Source: Gordonibacter pamelaeae
Lineage (GTDB): Bacteria; Actinomycetota; Coriobacteriia; Coriobacteriales; Eggerthellaceae
Reading direction: 5' to 3' (one strand)
NCBI RefSeq assembly: GCF_042665095.1
Contig: NZ_JBHTBV010000007.1
DNA: 64,000 bases
Shown here: piece by piece, positions 26,977-35,255 of the stretch
Layout of the letters: each line of letters begins with the position of its first letter
How positions within the stretch are numbered: the first letter of the stretch is position 1
Notes under the pieces: generated by a model
Seen by the model: only the letters and a program-made list of their open reading frames with translations
Databases searched by the model: none
What the model was told of the DNA's origin: nothing
Program-made: the position numbers and the translations under genes

Positions 26977-29775
26977 TTACAAAAGCCCTTGCACCTGCAG
27001 GGCCGTTCTCAACACATTCTGCGCCCGCTCGGTGCCCATGCCCTCGTCGGCGAGCTCCAGGTTGATGGCCACCACGACGCGCGGGTTGTCGGCGGGCGCC
27101 ATTCCCACGAACCAGCTGTCGTTGCCGTTCTCCTTCTCGGCCGTGCCGGTCTTGCCGGCCACCTCCACGCCGGGGAGGGCGGCGGCCGTGCCCGTGCCGT
27201 CCGTGACGACGCCCTTGAGCACGTCCTTCACGCGGCTGGCCGTCTCCTTGCTCACGGCCTGCAGGAACTTGTTCGGCGTGGCGGTGAAGCTGCGCTCGCC
27301 GTTGGCGTTGTAGACGCCCTCTACCAGGTAGGGGTTCATGATGGCGCCGTCGTTGGCGATGGCACAGCCCACGAGGGCCATCTCCAGCACGGTGGCCTGG
27401 GGCCCGGCGGGGCTGGGGTGGTTCTGGGGGTTCACCGGCTCGCCGGCGGCCGACCAGGCCAGCTCCCACTTCGTCATCTCGTCGGGCTCGGCCATGAGCG
27501 AGGTGGCGGTGTTCAGCGTGAAGTCGATCTTGCGGTTGAAGCCGAACTTGTCGGCGCCGTCCACGAGCTTCTCCGCGCCCATCTCCACGCCCAGCTGGCC
27601 GAACACGGTGTTGCTGGACAGCTCGGTGGCGCGGGCGAGCGTGATGTCGCCGTAGGAGTTCTTGTTGAAGTTCGTGACGGGCGCGTTGCCGATGTCCATG
27701 GTGCCTGGCGACGAGAACACGGTGTCCTCGCTGGCCACGCCGTCCTCGAGCGCCGTTGCCAGCGTGACGATCTTGAACGTGGAGCCGGGGGCGTACAGTG
27801 TCTGTATCGCGCGGTTCAGCAGCGTGCTCTCGCCATCGGGGTTGGCGTTGGCCTTCTCGATCTCGGCGGCGAAGTCGGCCGCGTCGTAGGTGGGCGACGA
27901 CGCCATGCCCAGCACGGCGCCCGTCTCGGGGTCCATGACCACGCACGCGCCGGCGTAGCCGGAGAGCGCGTCCTGGGCCGCCTGCTGTATCTTCGAGTTC
28001 AGCGTGAGCGTGACGTCGTTGCCCACGCCGCCGACGCCGGCCAGCGAGTTCAGCACGTCGGTCCAGCTGGCGTAGTTCTGCTGGCCCTTCAACGTGTCGT
28101 TCTCGGCGGCCTCGATGCCGGACGTGCCGAACTGGGTGGACGCGTAGCCCACCACGTGGGTGGCCAGGTTGCCGGCGGGGTAGACGCGCTCGTAGGTACC
28201 GTCCTCCTGCTGCACGCTCTGCGCGAGGATCACGCCGTCGTAGGTGGAGATGGTGCCGCGCTCGGTGCGCGACTCCTTCGCCATCGTGTGGTTGTTGCCG
28301 GGCATGTTCTGGTAGTAGCTCGCCTGCACCACCATGATGAGGGTGAGGTTGGCCACGAGCAAGGCGAACAGGGTGGACAGGATGATCATGGCGTGCGTGA
28401 GCCGCTTGCCCAGCGACACGCGCCCGAGCACGCTGTTCGCATGCAGCGAGGTGGTGGCGCTGGCCATTTCCTCGCCCACGCCCGTGCCCTCGTCGCCGCA
28501 GCGCAGCAGGAAGCCCACGATGATGAAGCTGGCTAGAAGCGATGAGCCGCCTTGGCTGATGAACGGCAGCGTGATGCCGGTCAGGGGGATGAGGCGCGTG
28601 ATGCCGCCCACGATGATGAACGCCTGCAGAACCACGATGGACGTGAGGCCGACCGCCACGAACGAGCTGACGTCGCTCTTCGCGCGCGCCGCCGTCACGA
28701 AGCCGCGGATGGCGAAGCACAGGAACAGCAGCAGCACGCCGGCCGCGCCCAGAAGCCCTATCTCCTCGGCGATAACGGTGAAGATGAAGTCGCTTTCCGC
28801 GACGGGGATCTGGGGAAGCCCGTTGCCCCCGCCGGCCAGGCCGCGCCCGAGCCCCACGCCGAACAGGTCGCCGTCGGCGATGGAGTAGAGCGATTGAACC
28901 AGCTGGTAGCCCGTGTTCTGCGCATCGGCAAACGGGTCCAGCCATATGTCCACACGCGTTTGCACATGCCCGAACGCCAGGTAGGCGCCTACTCCGCCGA
29001 CGGCGATAAGCCCAAGGCCCACCACCAGGTAGAACTTCTTGCCCGTGGCCACGTAGAGCATGATGAGGAACACGAAGAAGAACACGAGCGCGCTGCCGAG
29101 ATCCTTCTCGAACACCACGATGAGCAGGGCGACCAGCCACATGAGCAGAAGCGGCAGCAGCGTGCGGATGTCGGGCAGGTTGAACGGGCCTGCACGCCAC
29201 GTGAACACGGAGAGCATCTCGCGGTTCTGGGCGAGGTATCCCGCCAGAAACAGCACGATGGCTATCTTGGCTATCTCGCCCGGTTGGAACGAGAACACGC
29301 CGGGAATGCCGATCCAGATGCGACTGCCGTAGATCTCCTGCCCGATGACCGGCAGAAGCGGCGAGAGCAGCAACGCGAAGCCCACGATCATGAGCGTGTA
29401 CTTGTAGTTGGCCACCTTGTCCAGGTTGCGGAACAGCACGAGCACGAGCACCATGCACGCCACGCCCAGGAACAGCCACATCACCTGGTTGATGGCGATA
29501 CTGGACTTGTCCGCATAGGGCGCGAGCCGCGTGATGAACGCGATGCCTATGCCGGATAGGGCGAACGAGATGGGCAAGATGGCGGGGTCGGCCTTGGGCG
29601 CGAACTTGCGCACGGCCAAATGCGCGATGACGAACGCCACGAAGATGCCGATGGGCACGCCCAGCGTGGTGGCGTTCAGGCTCTGGCCTTGGTTTATGGC
29701 CAGCATGGCGAACAGCAGCACCACGATGGGCGCCGCCACGCACAGCAGGACGAGCTCGAGGTTGCGGCGCGTCAT
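26977..29775 (-). CDS. FtsW/RodA (SEDS) fused to a class B penicillin-binding protein
   Basis: One 932-residue frame carries both halves of the septal/elongation wall synthase. Residues 1-430 are a ten-helix SEDS glycosyltransferase with WLDPFADAQNTGYQLVQS (candidate catalytic D280) and FISQGGSSLL. After a cytoplasmic linker a further helix (about 460-485) opens the PBP, with an RGTIS pedestal motif, SxxK S665-TFK-668, SxN at 720-722, and KTG at 875-877. In most actinobacteria rodA and pbpA are adjacent separate genes; here they are one chain. There is no stop, frameshift or internal ribosome site at the join. Confidence 0.93.
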   Translation of the reverse strand: MTRRNLELVLLCVAAPIVVLLFAMLAINQGQSLNATTLGVPIGIFVAFVIAHLAVRKFAPKADPAILPISFALSGIGIAFITRLAPYADKSSIAINQVMWLFLGVACMVLVLVLFRNLDKVANYKYTLMIVGFALLLSPLLPVIGQEIYGSRIWIGIPGVFSFQPGEIAKIAIVLFLAGYLAQNREMLSVFTWRAGPFNLPDIRTLLPLLLMWLVALLIVVFEKDLGSALVFFFVFLIMLYVATGKKFYLVVGLGLIAVGGVGAYLAFGHVQTRVDIWLDPFADAQNTGYQLVQSLYSIADGDLFGVGLGRGLAGGGNGLPQIPVAESDFIFTVIAEEIGLLGAAGVLLLFLCFAIRGFVTAARAKSDVSSFVAVGLTSIVVLQAFIIVGGITRLIPLTGITLPFISQGGSSLLASFIIVGFLLRCGDEGTGVGEEMASATTSLHANSVLGRVSLGKRLTHAMIILSTLFALLVANLTLIMVVQASYYQNMPGNNHTMAKESRTERGTISTYDGVILAQSVQQEDGTYERVYPAGNLATHVVGYASTQFGTSGIEAAENDTLKGQQNYASWTDVLNSLAGVGGVGNDVTLTLNSKIQQAAQDALSGYAGACVVMDPETGAVLGMASSPTYDAADFAAEIEKANANPDGESTLLNRAIQTLYAPGSTFKIVTLATALEDGVASEDTVFSSPGTMDIGNAPVTNFNKNSYGDITLARATELSSNTVFGQLGVEMGAEKLVDGADKFGFNRKIDFTLNTATSLMAEPDEMTKWELAWSAAGEPVNPQNHPSPAGPQATVLEMALVGCAIANDGAIMNPYLVEGVYNANGERSFTATPNKFLQAVSKETASRVKDVLKGVVTDGTGTAAALPGVEVAGKTGTAEKENGNDSWFVGMAPADNPRVVVAINLELADEGMGTERAQNVLRTALQVQGLL

Positions 29776-30992
29776 GCGGCACCGCCTTGCGAGTTGGCAG
29801 GCGCCGGCGGGTTCGCATCGTGCGTGCCGCCGGTGCTGCCGGCCGCGTCGGCGGCGGAGGCGTCGGCGTTCGCCGCTTCGTCCCCGGCCGGCTTGCTCTT
29901 GGCGTCAATGTCCTCTCGGTATTCCTTGACCAGGGCCTCGGCGGCTTCCACGCTGTCCACGCGCCAGCCTTCCTTCAGCCGTTCCTGGAATCCGGGTTGC
30001 AGGTCGCTCACGGACACGTCGGTCGACTCCACCAGCTCGGAATAGGTCAGGCCGAACACGTCGCCCGGCACGCCGCGGTAAATGGCCACCTTGCCGTTGT
30101 CGTCGGCGAGGTAGGCGGCGTTGTGCAGGTACTCGTTCGTGCCCCAGGCCGCGCCGCCCACGATGGCGGCGAACAGCACCAGCACGAGCGCGATGGAGAG
30201 CTTCGTCTTGCGCGCCATCTTCTTGCGGCGCACCTCGGCAAAGCCCGTGACGTCGGCCACGATGACGGTGACGTTGTCGTGGCCTCCGTTGGCGATAGCC
30301 TCGTTCACCAGCTGCGATGCGCAGCGCTGCGGGTCGCGTACACGGGCGAGCGTCGACTCTATTTCGTTGTCGCACACCATGCCCGACAGGCCGTCGGAGC
30401 AGATGAGCAGGCGGTCGCCCGTCTCCACGTTGATCTCGTACAGGTCGGGCTGGGTGTGCGGGTCGCTGCCCAAGGCGCGCGTGATGACGGAGCGGTTGGG
30501 GTGTGAGCGCGCCTCCTCGGGCGTGAGCTGGCCGGCCTCTATCATGTCGGCCATCAGGCTGTGGTCGCGCGTGAGCTGCTGGAGCTTGCCCTGGTGCAGC
30601 AGGTAGGCGCGGGAGTCGCCCACCTGGGCGATGATCAGGCGCTCGCCCTCCAGCATGGCGGCGGTCATGGTGGTGCCCATGCCCTCGCGGCCCCGCCCTT
30701 CGTGGGCGGCGCGTATGACGGCGCGGTTCGCCTCCTCAACGGCGCGTCCGAGCGCCTCGGAGTCGGGATGCGCAGGAGCGCGCTCGGCCAGCACGTTCAC
30801 GGCGATTTCCGAGGCCACTTCGCCGGCGGCGTGACCGCCCATGCCGTCGGCGACGGCGAACAGGGGAGGCGTTACCACGAGGCTGTCCTCGTTGTGGTCG
30901 CGCAAGCAGCCGATGTCCGTGCGGCTGCCGAACGTGGTGGTGGCGCCCTTGCGCGTGTGCGGCGTGGACTTGTACGGGCGCTCGGCGGCCAT
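29772..30992 (-). CDS. pstP: PP2C-family Ser/Thr phosphatase
   Basis: A 406-residue protein. The PP2C catalytic domain (about 18-255) has the metal motifs RDHNEDS, ADGMGGHAAGE, GDSRAY, and SDGLSGM with GHDNVTVIV. One membrane helix (about 268-286) and an acidic Ala/Pro-rich extracellular tail follow. It opposes PknB. The gene overlaps the fused wall-synthase gene by four bases and the FHA gene by one. Confidence 0.95.
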   Translation of the reverse strand: MAAERPYKSTPHTRKGATTTFGSRTDIGCLRDHNEDSLVVTPPLFAVADGMGGHAAGEVASEIAVNVLAERAPAHPDSEALGRAVEEANRAVIRAAHEGRGREGMGTTMTAAMLEGERLIIAQVGDSRAYLLHQGKLQQLTRDHSLMADMIEAGQLTPEEARSHPNRSVITRALGSDPHTQPDLYEINVETGDRLLICSDGLSGMVCDNEIESTLARVRDPQRCASQLVNEAIANGGHDNVTVIVADVTGFAEVRRKKMARKTKLSIALVLVLFAAIVGGAAWGTNEYLHNAAYLADDNGKVAIYRGVPGDVFGLTYSELVESTDVSVSDLQPGFQERLKEGWRVDSVEAAEALVKEYREDIDAKSKPAGDEAANADASAADAAGSTGGTHDANPPAPANSQGGAA

Positions 30993-31405
30993 CAGGCGAA
31001 CCTCACGCGGATGGCCACGTCGCCCACGTTGACCACGTCGCCGTTCTTGAGCGCTACCGGTTCGCCGATGACCTGGCCGTTAACGGCGGTGCCGTTCGTC
31101 GAGCCCAGGTCTTCCACGAACAGGTTCTGCCCCATGAGGGAGAAGCGCGCGTGGCGGCCGGACACGTAGCCCGCGCCCACCACGATGTCGGCGCCGGGGC
31201 TGCGGCCCACGATGACGGGGCCGCGCACGACGATGGACACGCCGCGCAGCTCCTTCGGCCCGCGCTCCACCGACAGGTTCCAGGTGCGCTCTTTCTTGCG
31301 CTGTCCGCGCACGAGGCCGATGCCGGTCTTCATGAGGGCGAACAGGAACAGGTACAGCAAGGCTACGAACAGCAGGCGTCCGATCAGCAGTACGACGTCG
31401 ATCAC
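30992..31405 (-). CDS. fhaB: FHA-domain membrane protein (FhaB/FipA-like)
   Basis: A 137-residue protein with an N-terminal helix (about 4-26) and a forkhead-associated domain (about 60-135): IVGRSPGADIV, SGRHARF and EDLGSTNGTAVNG. FHA domains bind phosphothreonine, here presumably on PknB targets. The start is GTG at 31405 after GAGGGGTG. Confidence 0.92.
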   Translation of the reverse strand: MIDVVLLIGRLLFVALLYLFLFALMKTGIGLVRGQRKKERTWNLSVERGPKELRGVSIVVRGPVIVGRSPGADIVVGAGYVSGRHARFSLMGQNLFVEDLGSTNGTAVNGQVIGEPVALKNGDVVNVGDVAIRVRFA

Positions 31406-31459
31406 GAGTACACCCCTCGCTCTGTGCGGTTAACAACTATCACGCGTGCGCCTTTCGCG

Positions 31460-32713
31460 TCATTGGGCCTGGGTGAACACGAAGTTGGTCATGCCGATGG
31501 TGATGCGGTCGCCCTCGCGCAGCGGGTGCGTGGCGATCTCCGCGCCGTTGACGAGCGTGCCGTTCGTGGAGCCCAGGTCGGTGATGGTCCAGACGCCCTG
31601 GGGCTCGAAGCGCAGCTCGGCGTGGGTGCGGCTGGCGTTGATGTCGTGGACGACGATGTCGTTCTTCGACTCGCGGCCCATGAGCAGGCGCGCCGAGGCC
31701 AGCGAGTAGGTGCGGTTGTTCGTGGTGTCGATGAGGCTGGCGCGCACGGCGGCCTGGTTCGGCACGGGGCTCGCCTGCGCCGCGCCGCCTGCGAACACCA
31801 CCGTGTCGGCGGCGACGGGGGCACCGGCGGGTACGGCTGCGCCGGGCTGGGCGCCGTAGGGGGCCGCCGCTGCGGCGGCGCCGGCCATGCCGGCCGCGGC
31901 CGCTCCCATGGCGACGGGGGCGGCTGCGGCCGCTGCGCCGGAGACGGGTGCGCCCTGCGAGCGGCCGTTCTGGCGGTAGTCGTCGAAGTCTTGGCTGTCG
32001 AACGTGTACTCGCCGTAGTCGATGGAGTAGTCGATCTCGTCCTCGGGCACGTAGGGCAGCGGCGGCTTGCCGTTCGGGTCGAAGTCGCCGTAGGCGTTCT
32101 GCGCGCCGAACTCGTCGAAGCCGGCGTCGATATCCTGGTAGGGCTGGGGATGCTGATAGGCGGGCGCCGGGGCGCTGTAACCGCCGGCGGGAGCTGCGGG
32201 CGCGGGCTGGCCGTAGCCGTAGGGCTGCGCGGGCGCGGCGCCGTAGCCGGGCGCGGGCGCCGGGGCGCCGTAGCCGGCCGGGGCCTGACCGCCGCCGATG
32301 CCGTAGCGCTGCATCTCCTCGGCGCGCAGCTGGGCGATGATGGGCGCCGCCACCGGCTCGGCGATGACGTCGAACTTGCCGTGCTTCAACCCGTCGTCCA
32401 CGATGAAGCGCACGAGCGGCTGGCCGTCCATGACCAGGCCCTCGTCCGCGGCCTTCGCCGCCAGGTACGTCTCCGTCTCGCCGGCAAGCGTGGGGTAGTA
32501 GCCGAACAGGCGCTGGTCGTCGTCGGGGTTGACGAGCACCGTGTAGAGCGTGGGGGCGTACTGCTTGCCGGCGCCTACCATCTTCTCGCGGCGCATCTGC
32601 TTCTCGGCCTTCTTGGCAATCTGCACGGGCGAGATGGGCGCGTTGGCCATGCGGTCGGCCGCTCCCTCGAACGTGTCCTCCATCTTGCCCTCGAACCTCG
32701 AAAGAAAGCCCAT
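31460..32713 (-). CDS. fhaA: FhaA-like protein: DUF3662 domain plus FHA domain
   Basis: A 417-residue protein, first gene of the cluster. The N-terminal DUF3662 domain (about 1-125: MGFLSRFEGKMEDTFEG and PTLYTVLVNPDD) is joined by a long Pro/Ala/Tyr-rich disordered linker to a C-terminal FHA domain (about 325-415: LLMGRESKNDIVVHD, SRTHAEL, DLGSTNGTLVNG). In mycobacteria FhaA binds the pseudokinase MviN and PknB. The start at 32713 follows AAAGGAGACGC. Confidence 0.93.
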   Translation of the reverse strand: MGFLSRFEGKMEDTFEGAADRMANAPISPVQIAKKAEKQMRREKMVGAGKQYAPTLYTVLVNPDDDQRLFGYYPTLAGETETYLAAKAADEGLVMDGQPLVRFIVDDGLKHGKFDVIAEPVAAPIIAQLRAEEMQRYGIGGGQAPAGYGAPAPAPGYGAAPAQPYGYGQPAPAAPAGGYSAPAPAYQHPQPYQDIDAGFDEFGAQNAYGDFDPNGKPPLPYVPEDEIDYSIDYGEYTFDSQDFDDYRQNGRSQGAPVSGAAAAAAPVAMGAAAAGMAGAAAAAAPYGAQPGAAVPAGAPVAADTVVFAGGAAQASPVPNQAAVRASLIDTTNNRTYSLASARLLMGRESKNDIVVHDINASRTHAELRFEPQGVWTITDLGSTNGTLVNGAEIATHPLREGDRITIGMTNFVFTQAQ

Positions 32714-33136
32714 TGCGTCTCCTTTATCGCACGCGCCCGGCCCGGGTGGGCTGCCTCGCGGGGGCGGCGCCGTGCGTCGCATCGTGCGCGGGGCGGGCAT
32801 CGTGCGTGCATCAACGGTTCGCGCCTGCGCGACCCTGGTTGCCGTGTGTCCCTGCATATGACTATGCAATGCTCCATCTTGCCATAAACCCGTTGCCTTC
32901 TCGGCATCCTTTACGCAATCGTCATTATTCTGAAGAGCGAGAACCTTCAAGAAAAGAGGGCGCGAAAATGGGGCAAGCCGCGCTTTCGCCGCGTGCGGCG
33001 CACGGCGCCGTGGAAGGGGGTCGACGTCAGGCGCGGTGCACTGCACGGCGAGAACGGGCGATGCCGCGTGGGATGGCTGCGCGGCGGGCGAGGGAGGCCG
33101 GCCCGACCGCGCTCCGTGCTGCCTGGACCGGGGGCT
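32714..33136 (-). promoter_or_regulatory. Intergenic region upstream of fhaA
   Basis: No gene is supported in these 423 bases. On the minus strand TTGAAG (32947-32952) and TAATGA (32924-32929) with a 17-base spacer could be the cluster promoter, which implies a 210-base leader. Little else stands out. Confidence 0.35.
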
Positions 33137-33603
33137 TTACCTGGCCGTGTGATCCTCTTCCAGAATGAGGCTCACGGCTTTCTGGATGGTTTCTCGGTCG
33201 TAGGGGAGTCCCATGAAGCAGGAGTTGATGATGGCGCCTTCCATGAACGCGCAGAGGATCTTCGCGCGCTGCTCGTCCATGAAGGGCTCGCATCGGCGCA
33301 GGAACGACTCGAAGGCGCTCCTCGTGATATCTTCGACCTCGGGGTCTTCGATGGCCGCTGCGTAGAGGGCGGCATCGGCGTGCACCCGCTGGCGGTCCGA
33401 GAGGTACTCGTTGATGAAGTCGGCAAGCGCCGTCGCGTTCTGGATTCCCTGCTCGGTGACGCGGAACGCCTCGTCGTACTCGCATTCTATCCTGCGGGCG
33501 ACCTCGGCCAGGCCCTCGCGGCGCAGCTCGTCGATGCTCTTGAAATACTGGGTGGTCGAGCCCAAGGGCACACCGGCCTCTTCCGCAACCCGCCGGTTTG
33601 CCC
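33137..33603 (-). pseudogene. TetR-family regulator lacking its N-terminus
   Basis: From about 33603 the frame reads ANRRVAEEAGVPLGSTTQYFKSIDELRREGLAEVARR, the second half of a TetR helix-turn-helix, followed by a normal all-helical ligand/dimer domain ending at 33137. The first 20-30 residues of a TetR protein (helix 1 and part of helix 2) are missing. The upstream sequence belongs to an unrelated AlbA_2 gene in another frame. It is very likely a remnant created by a deletion or insertion junction near 33600-33617. Confidence 0.75.
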
Positions 33604-33797
33604 AAGGTTTGGCTGATCTGCCTGAGTGTTGATTCTGCGACGTTTTGACCGCACGTGTCTCCATTCGGCTTCACGCCGAGGTACAGCTCGCCTCGACCGT
33701 GTTTGTTTAGGATGGCAACGACGGACACTGCGCCCTCTTTGAGCTCAGAGGTGAATTTCTTGAACTCGACCTGCTCCGTTTCGTGCCCGAGGCTCAT
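33604..33797 (-). pseudogene. N-terminal fragment of an AlbA_2 (Schlafen-like) domain protein
   Basis: The ATG at 33797 has GGAAGGA upstream. MSLGHETEQVEFKKFTSELKEG and the later ILNKHGRGELYLGVKPNGD plus GQNVAESTLRQIS are typical of the AlbA_2/Schlafen-like domain, found in putative DNA-binding regulators and helicases. After about residue 62 the frame degenerates and the TetR fragment begins in another frame. The gene is cut to roughly one seventh of a usual length. Confidence 0.75.
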
Positions 33798-33827
33798 AGG
33801 ATCGTCCTTCCACGCTGCTCCGCCTCA

Positions 33828-34034
33828 TTATTCTTCTGGGCGTTCGTTTCGTGGTGCCGTATATTCGACCCTTCGCTTGATCTGCTCGCAGGCCCAAGCC
33901 CATTCGATGCGCTCTTGCTCGAGGCGCAGGGTGCGCAGGTTGCAGGACTCATCCCCGGCGAGGACGAGTGCGAGGGCCTCTTGCTCGGACGGCGTGAGGT
34001 GCGAACAGGAATTATTGCTGTTCGATGGCTGCAA
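33828..34034 (-). CDS. Small hypothetical protein upstream of the AlbA_2 fragment
   Basis: The 68-residue frame starts at TTG (34034) with AGGAGG about 9 bases before it and ends 30 bases before the AlbA_2 start, so the two form an operon. The sequence is charged and helical (LTPSEQEALALVLAGDES, then RLEQERIEWAWACEQIKRR). I do not recognise it. It could be a short regulator or a decayed gene. Confidence 0.5.
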   Translation of the reverse strand: MQPSNSNNSCSHLTPSEQEALALVLAGDESCNLRTLRLEQERIEWAWACEQIKRRVEYTAPRNERPEE

Positions 34035-34058
34035 TTATCGCCCCCTCCTATTTTCAAA

Positions 34059-34081
34059 CCCCCTGTTCAGGGGGCTTTTTC
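34059..34081 (+). terminator. Rho-independent terminator, plus strand
   Basis: CCCCCTG (34059-34065) pairs with CAGGGGG (34068-34074) and is followed by CTTTTT, a textbook terminator reading on the plus strand. No plus-strand gene is recognisable directly upstream, so it may have served a gene lost at this junction or an antisense transcript. Confidence 0.65.
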
Positions 34082-34350
34082 ATTTTTAGGGCATGGAAAC
34101 CTCCCGCACCCATGGCTCCGGATCCGACCGAAAGCCTATCTATCCCATGGGCGAACCGCGGAAATGCCCCCGATCGAGTTGTGTTTTTCTCTCCATATGG
34201 ACCGTTTATGGAGAAAAGCGCCTTCGTTTGCCGCAAATCGCGCAACCCGCGCGTTGAAACTCCCCCTCAATGGGCATAAAGAGTCCCAGGCCGCCGCAGC
34301 CGGCGGCTTAACCTCCGAGACGGATGGCTTGGGAAGGAAGGAGCCGGGGT
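34082..34350 (+). other. Intergenic region at the left side of the mobile element
   Basis: The first clear element gene starts at 34351. This stretch shows a short dyad around TTTATGGAGAAAAGC and its upstream TTTTTCTCCATATGG, but no gene and no certain promoter. No attachment site can be named because the right end is outside the window. Confidence 0.3.
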
Positions 34351-34686
34351 TTGGAAACGGTCAACAGGATCGTGGTGTCGGGGCTCGTGTTCGGGCCCGT
34401 GGAGTTCACGGAGCCGGACAGGGGGCCCGCGCACGCGCGCTTCTGCCTGTCCCAGGAGAAGGCGGCGGGCTCGCGCCGCGTCGAGCATAGGTTCCACTGC
34501 GTCGCGTTCGGCCCGGCGGCTATGGCCGTTGCGGCATCCCTCGCGCCCGGCGTGGCCGTGGTGCTCGAGGGCGAGCTTTCCGAGGCCCGCGCCGCGTCGT
34601 TTCTCGACGGCCGGCCCAGGAAGGCCGAGGCCGGCGGGCAAAGCGAGATCAAGGTGGCGACCTTCCTCAAGGTCGACGTCCGCTGA
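34351..34686 (+). CDS. SSB-like single-stranded DNA-binding protein, divergent
   Basis: A 111-residue OB-fold protein starting at TTG (34351) with AAGGAAGGAG before it. VNRIVVSGLVFGPVEF, then HRFHCVAFGPAAMAVA and VAVVLEGEL, follow the order of SSB beta strands (compare the canonical SSB at 59326). It lacks the acidic DDxxF-type tail that recruits partner proteins. It may protect single strands during replication or transfer of the element, or bind RNA. Confidence 0.65.
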   Translation: METVNRIVVSGLVFGPVEFTEPDRGPAHARFCLSQEKAAGSRRVEHRFHCVAFGPAAMAVAASLAPGVAVVLEGELSEARAASFLDGRPRKAEAGGQSEIKVATFLKVDVR

Positions 34687-34690
34687 TATC

Positions 34691-34722
34691 GGCACGGGTC
34701 CCTGTCGGGCCTGTGCCTTTTT
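34691..34722 (+). terminator. Rho-independent terminator after the SSB-like gene
   Basis: GGCACGGG (34691-34698) pairs with CCTGTGCC (34710-34717), with one G-T pair, followed by five T at 34718-34722. The gene ends just before, at 34686. Confidence 0.8.
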
Positions 34723-34736
34723 CGTCTTGCACACCA

Positions 34737-34833
34737 ACATACGTACGCGCATATGCGCATGCGCATATGCGTGGCTGCACATTTACGTTTTTGCGTGTTT
34801 GCGCGTTTATGCATCTGCGCATTTGGGTAGATA
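34737..34833 (+). repeat. Alternating pyrimidine-purine block 1, with promoter core
   Basis: About 97 bases of almost strictly alternating Y-R steps, rich in GCGCAT and TGCGCA units. Near the end it carries TTTATG (34806-34811), 16 bases, then TAGATA (34828-34833), preceded by TGGG. The next gene starts 54 bases later. The same core recurs in blocks 2, 6, 7, 8 and 9. Confidence 0.75.
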
Positions 34834-34886
34834 CAGCTCAGGATGCGGGCGCGAGCCCGCGATGGATAACCATGGAGGGATGGCGT

Positions 34887-35255
34887 ATGGGAAGGAAAGA
34901 GTCAGCCGGGAGGCAGGCCGGCACGGCGAGGATGACGGTCGGCGATAGGTTCTGGGCGCGGCGCATCCGCCCGATCTTCGACGACGGCGACCTCACGCTC
35001 GAGCAGAAGTCGGTCTTCTGCTGCATCGTGGCGCGCGATCCCATGTCGGTGGCGATCGAGTGCCCGGCGCGCGACATCGCGGCGGCCGAGGCCGGCCTGC
35101 CGCGCCGCGACTACGACGAGGCGCTGGCCGCGCTCGAGCGCGGCGGCTACATCGTCGACATCGTGACGCCCTACGGCGAGGACCGGGACGGGGAGCTCTG
35201 CATGGTCCCGATCCCCGCCGAGGTCGTGAGGGAGGGGGTGCAGCGCCGTGAGTAG
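34887..35255 (+). CDS. Small hypothetical protein ahead of the replication initiator
   Basis: A 122-residue protein. The ATG at 34887 is preferred because GGAGGG lies 6 bases upstream; an ATG at 34872 is also in frame. FWARRIRPIFDDGDLTLEQKSVFCCIVARDP and the following helices suggest a small winged-helix fold (ARDIAAAEAGLPRRDYDEALAALERGGYIVDIV). It overlaps the initiator by 8 bases. It is probably a DNA-binding partner or regulator of replication (inference from fold and position). Confidence 0.6.
   Translation: MGRKESAGRQAGTARMTVGDRFWARRIRPIFDDGDLTLEQKSVFCCIVARDPMSVAIECPARDIAAAEAGLPRRDYDEALAALERGGYIVDIVTPYGEDRDGELCMVPIPAEVVREGVQRRE

Noticed and set aside
26915..29908. Second long minus-strand ORF overlapping the FtsW-PBP gene in another frame
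   Set aside because: Low-complexity Arg/His/Ala sequence without motifs; the true frame has all SEDS and PBP motifs.
33137..33664. TetR gene as an intact regulator starting at 33664
   Set aside because: The extra N-terminal residues come from the AlbA_2 gene's region and do not form the missing first DNA-binding helix.
34082..34350. An attachment site at the left end of the element
   Set aside because: No integrase or tRNA end is adjacent and the right end is outside the window, so no repeat pair can be shown.
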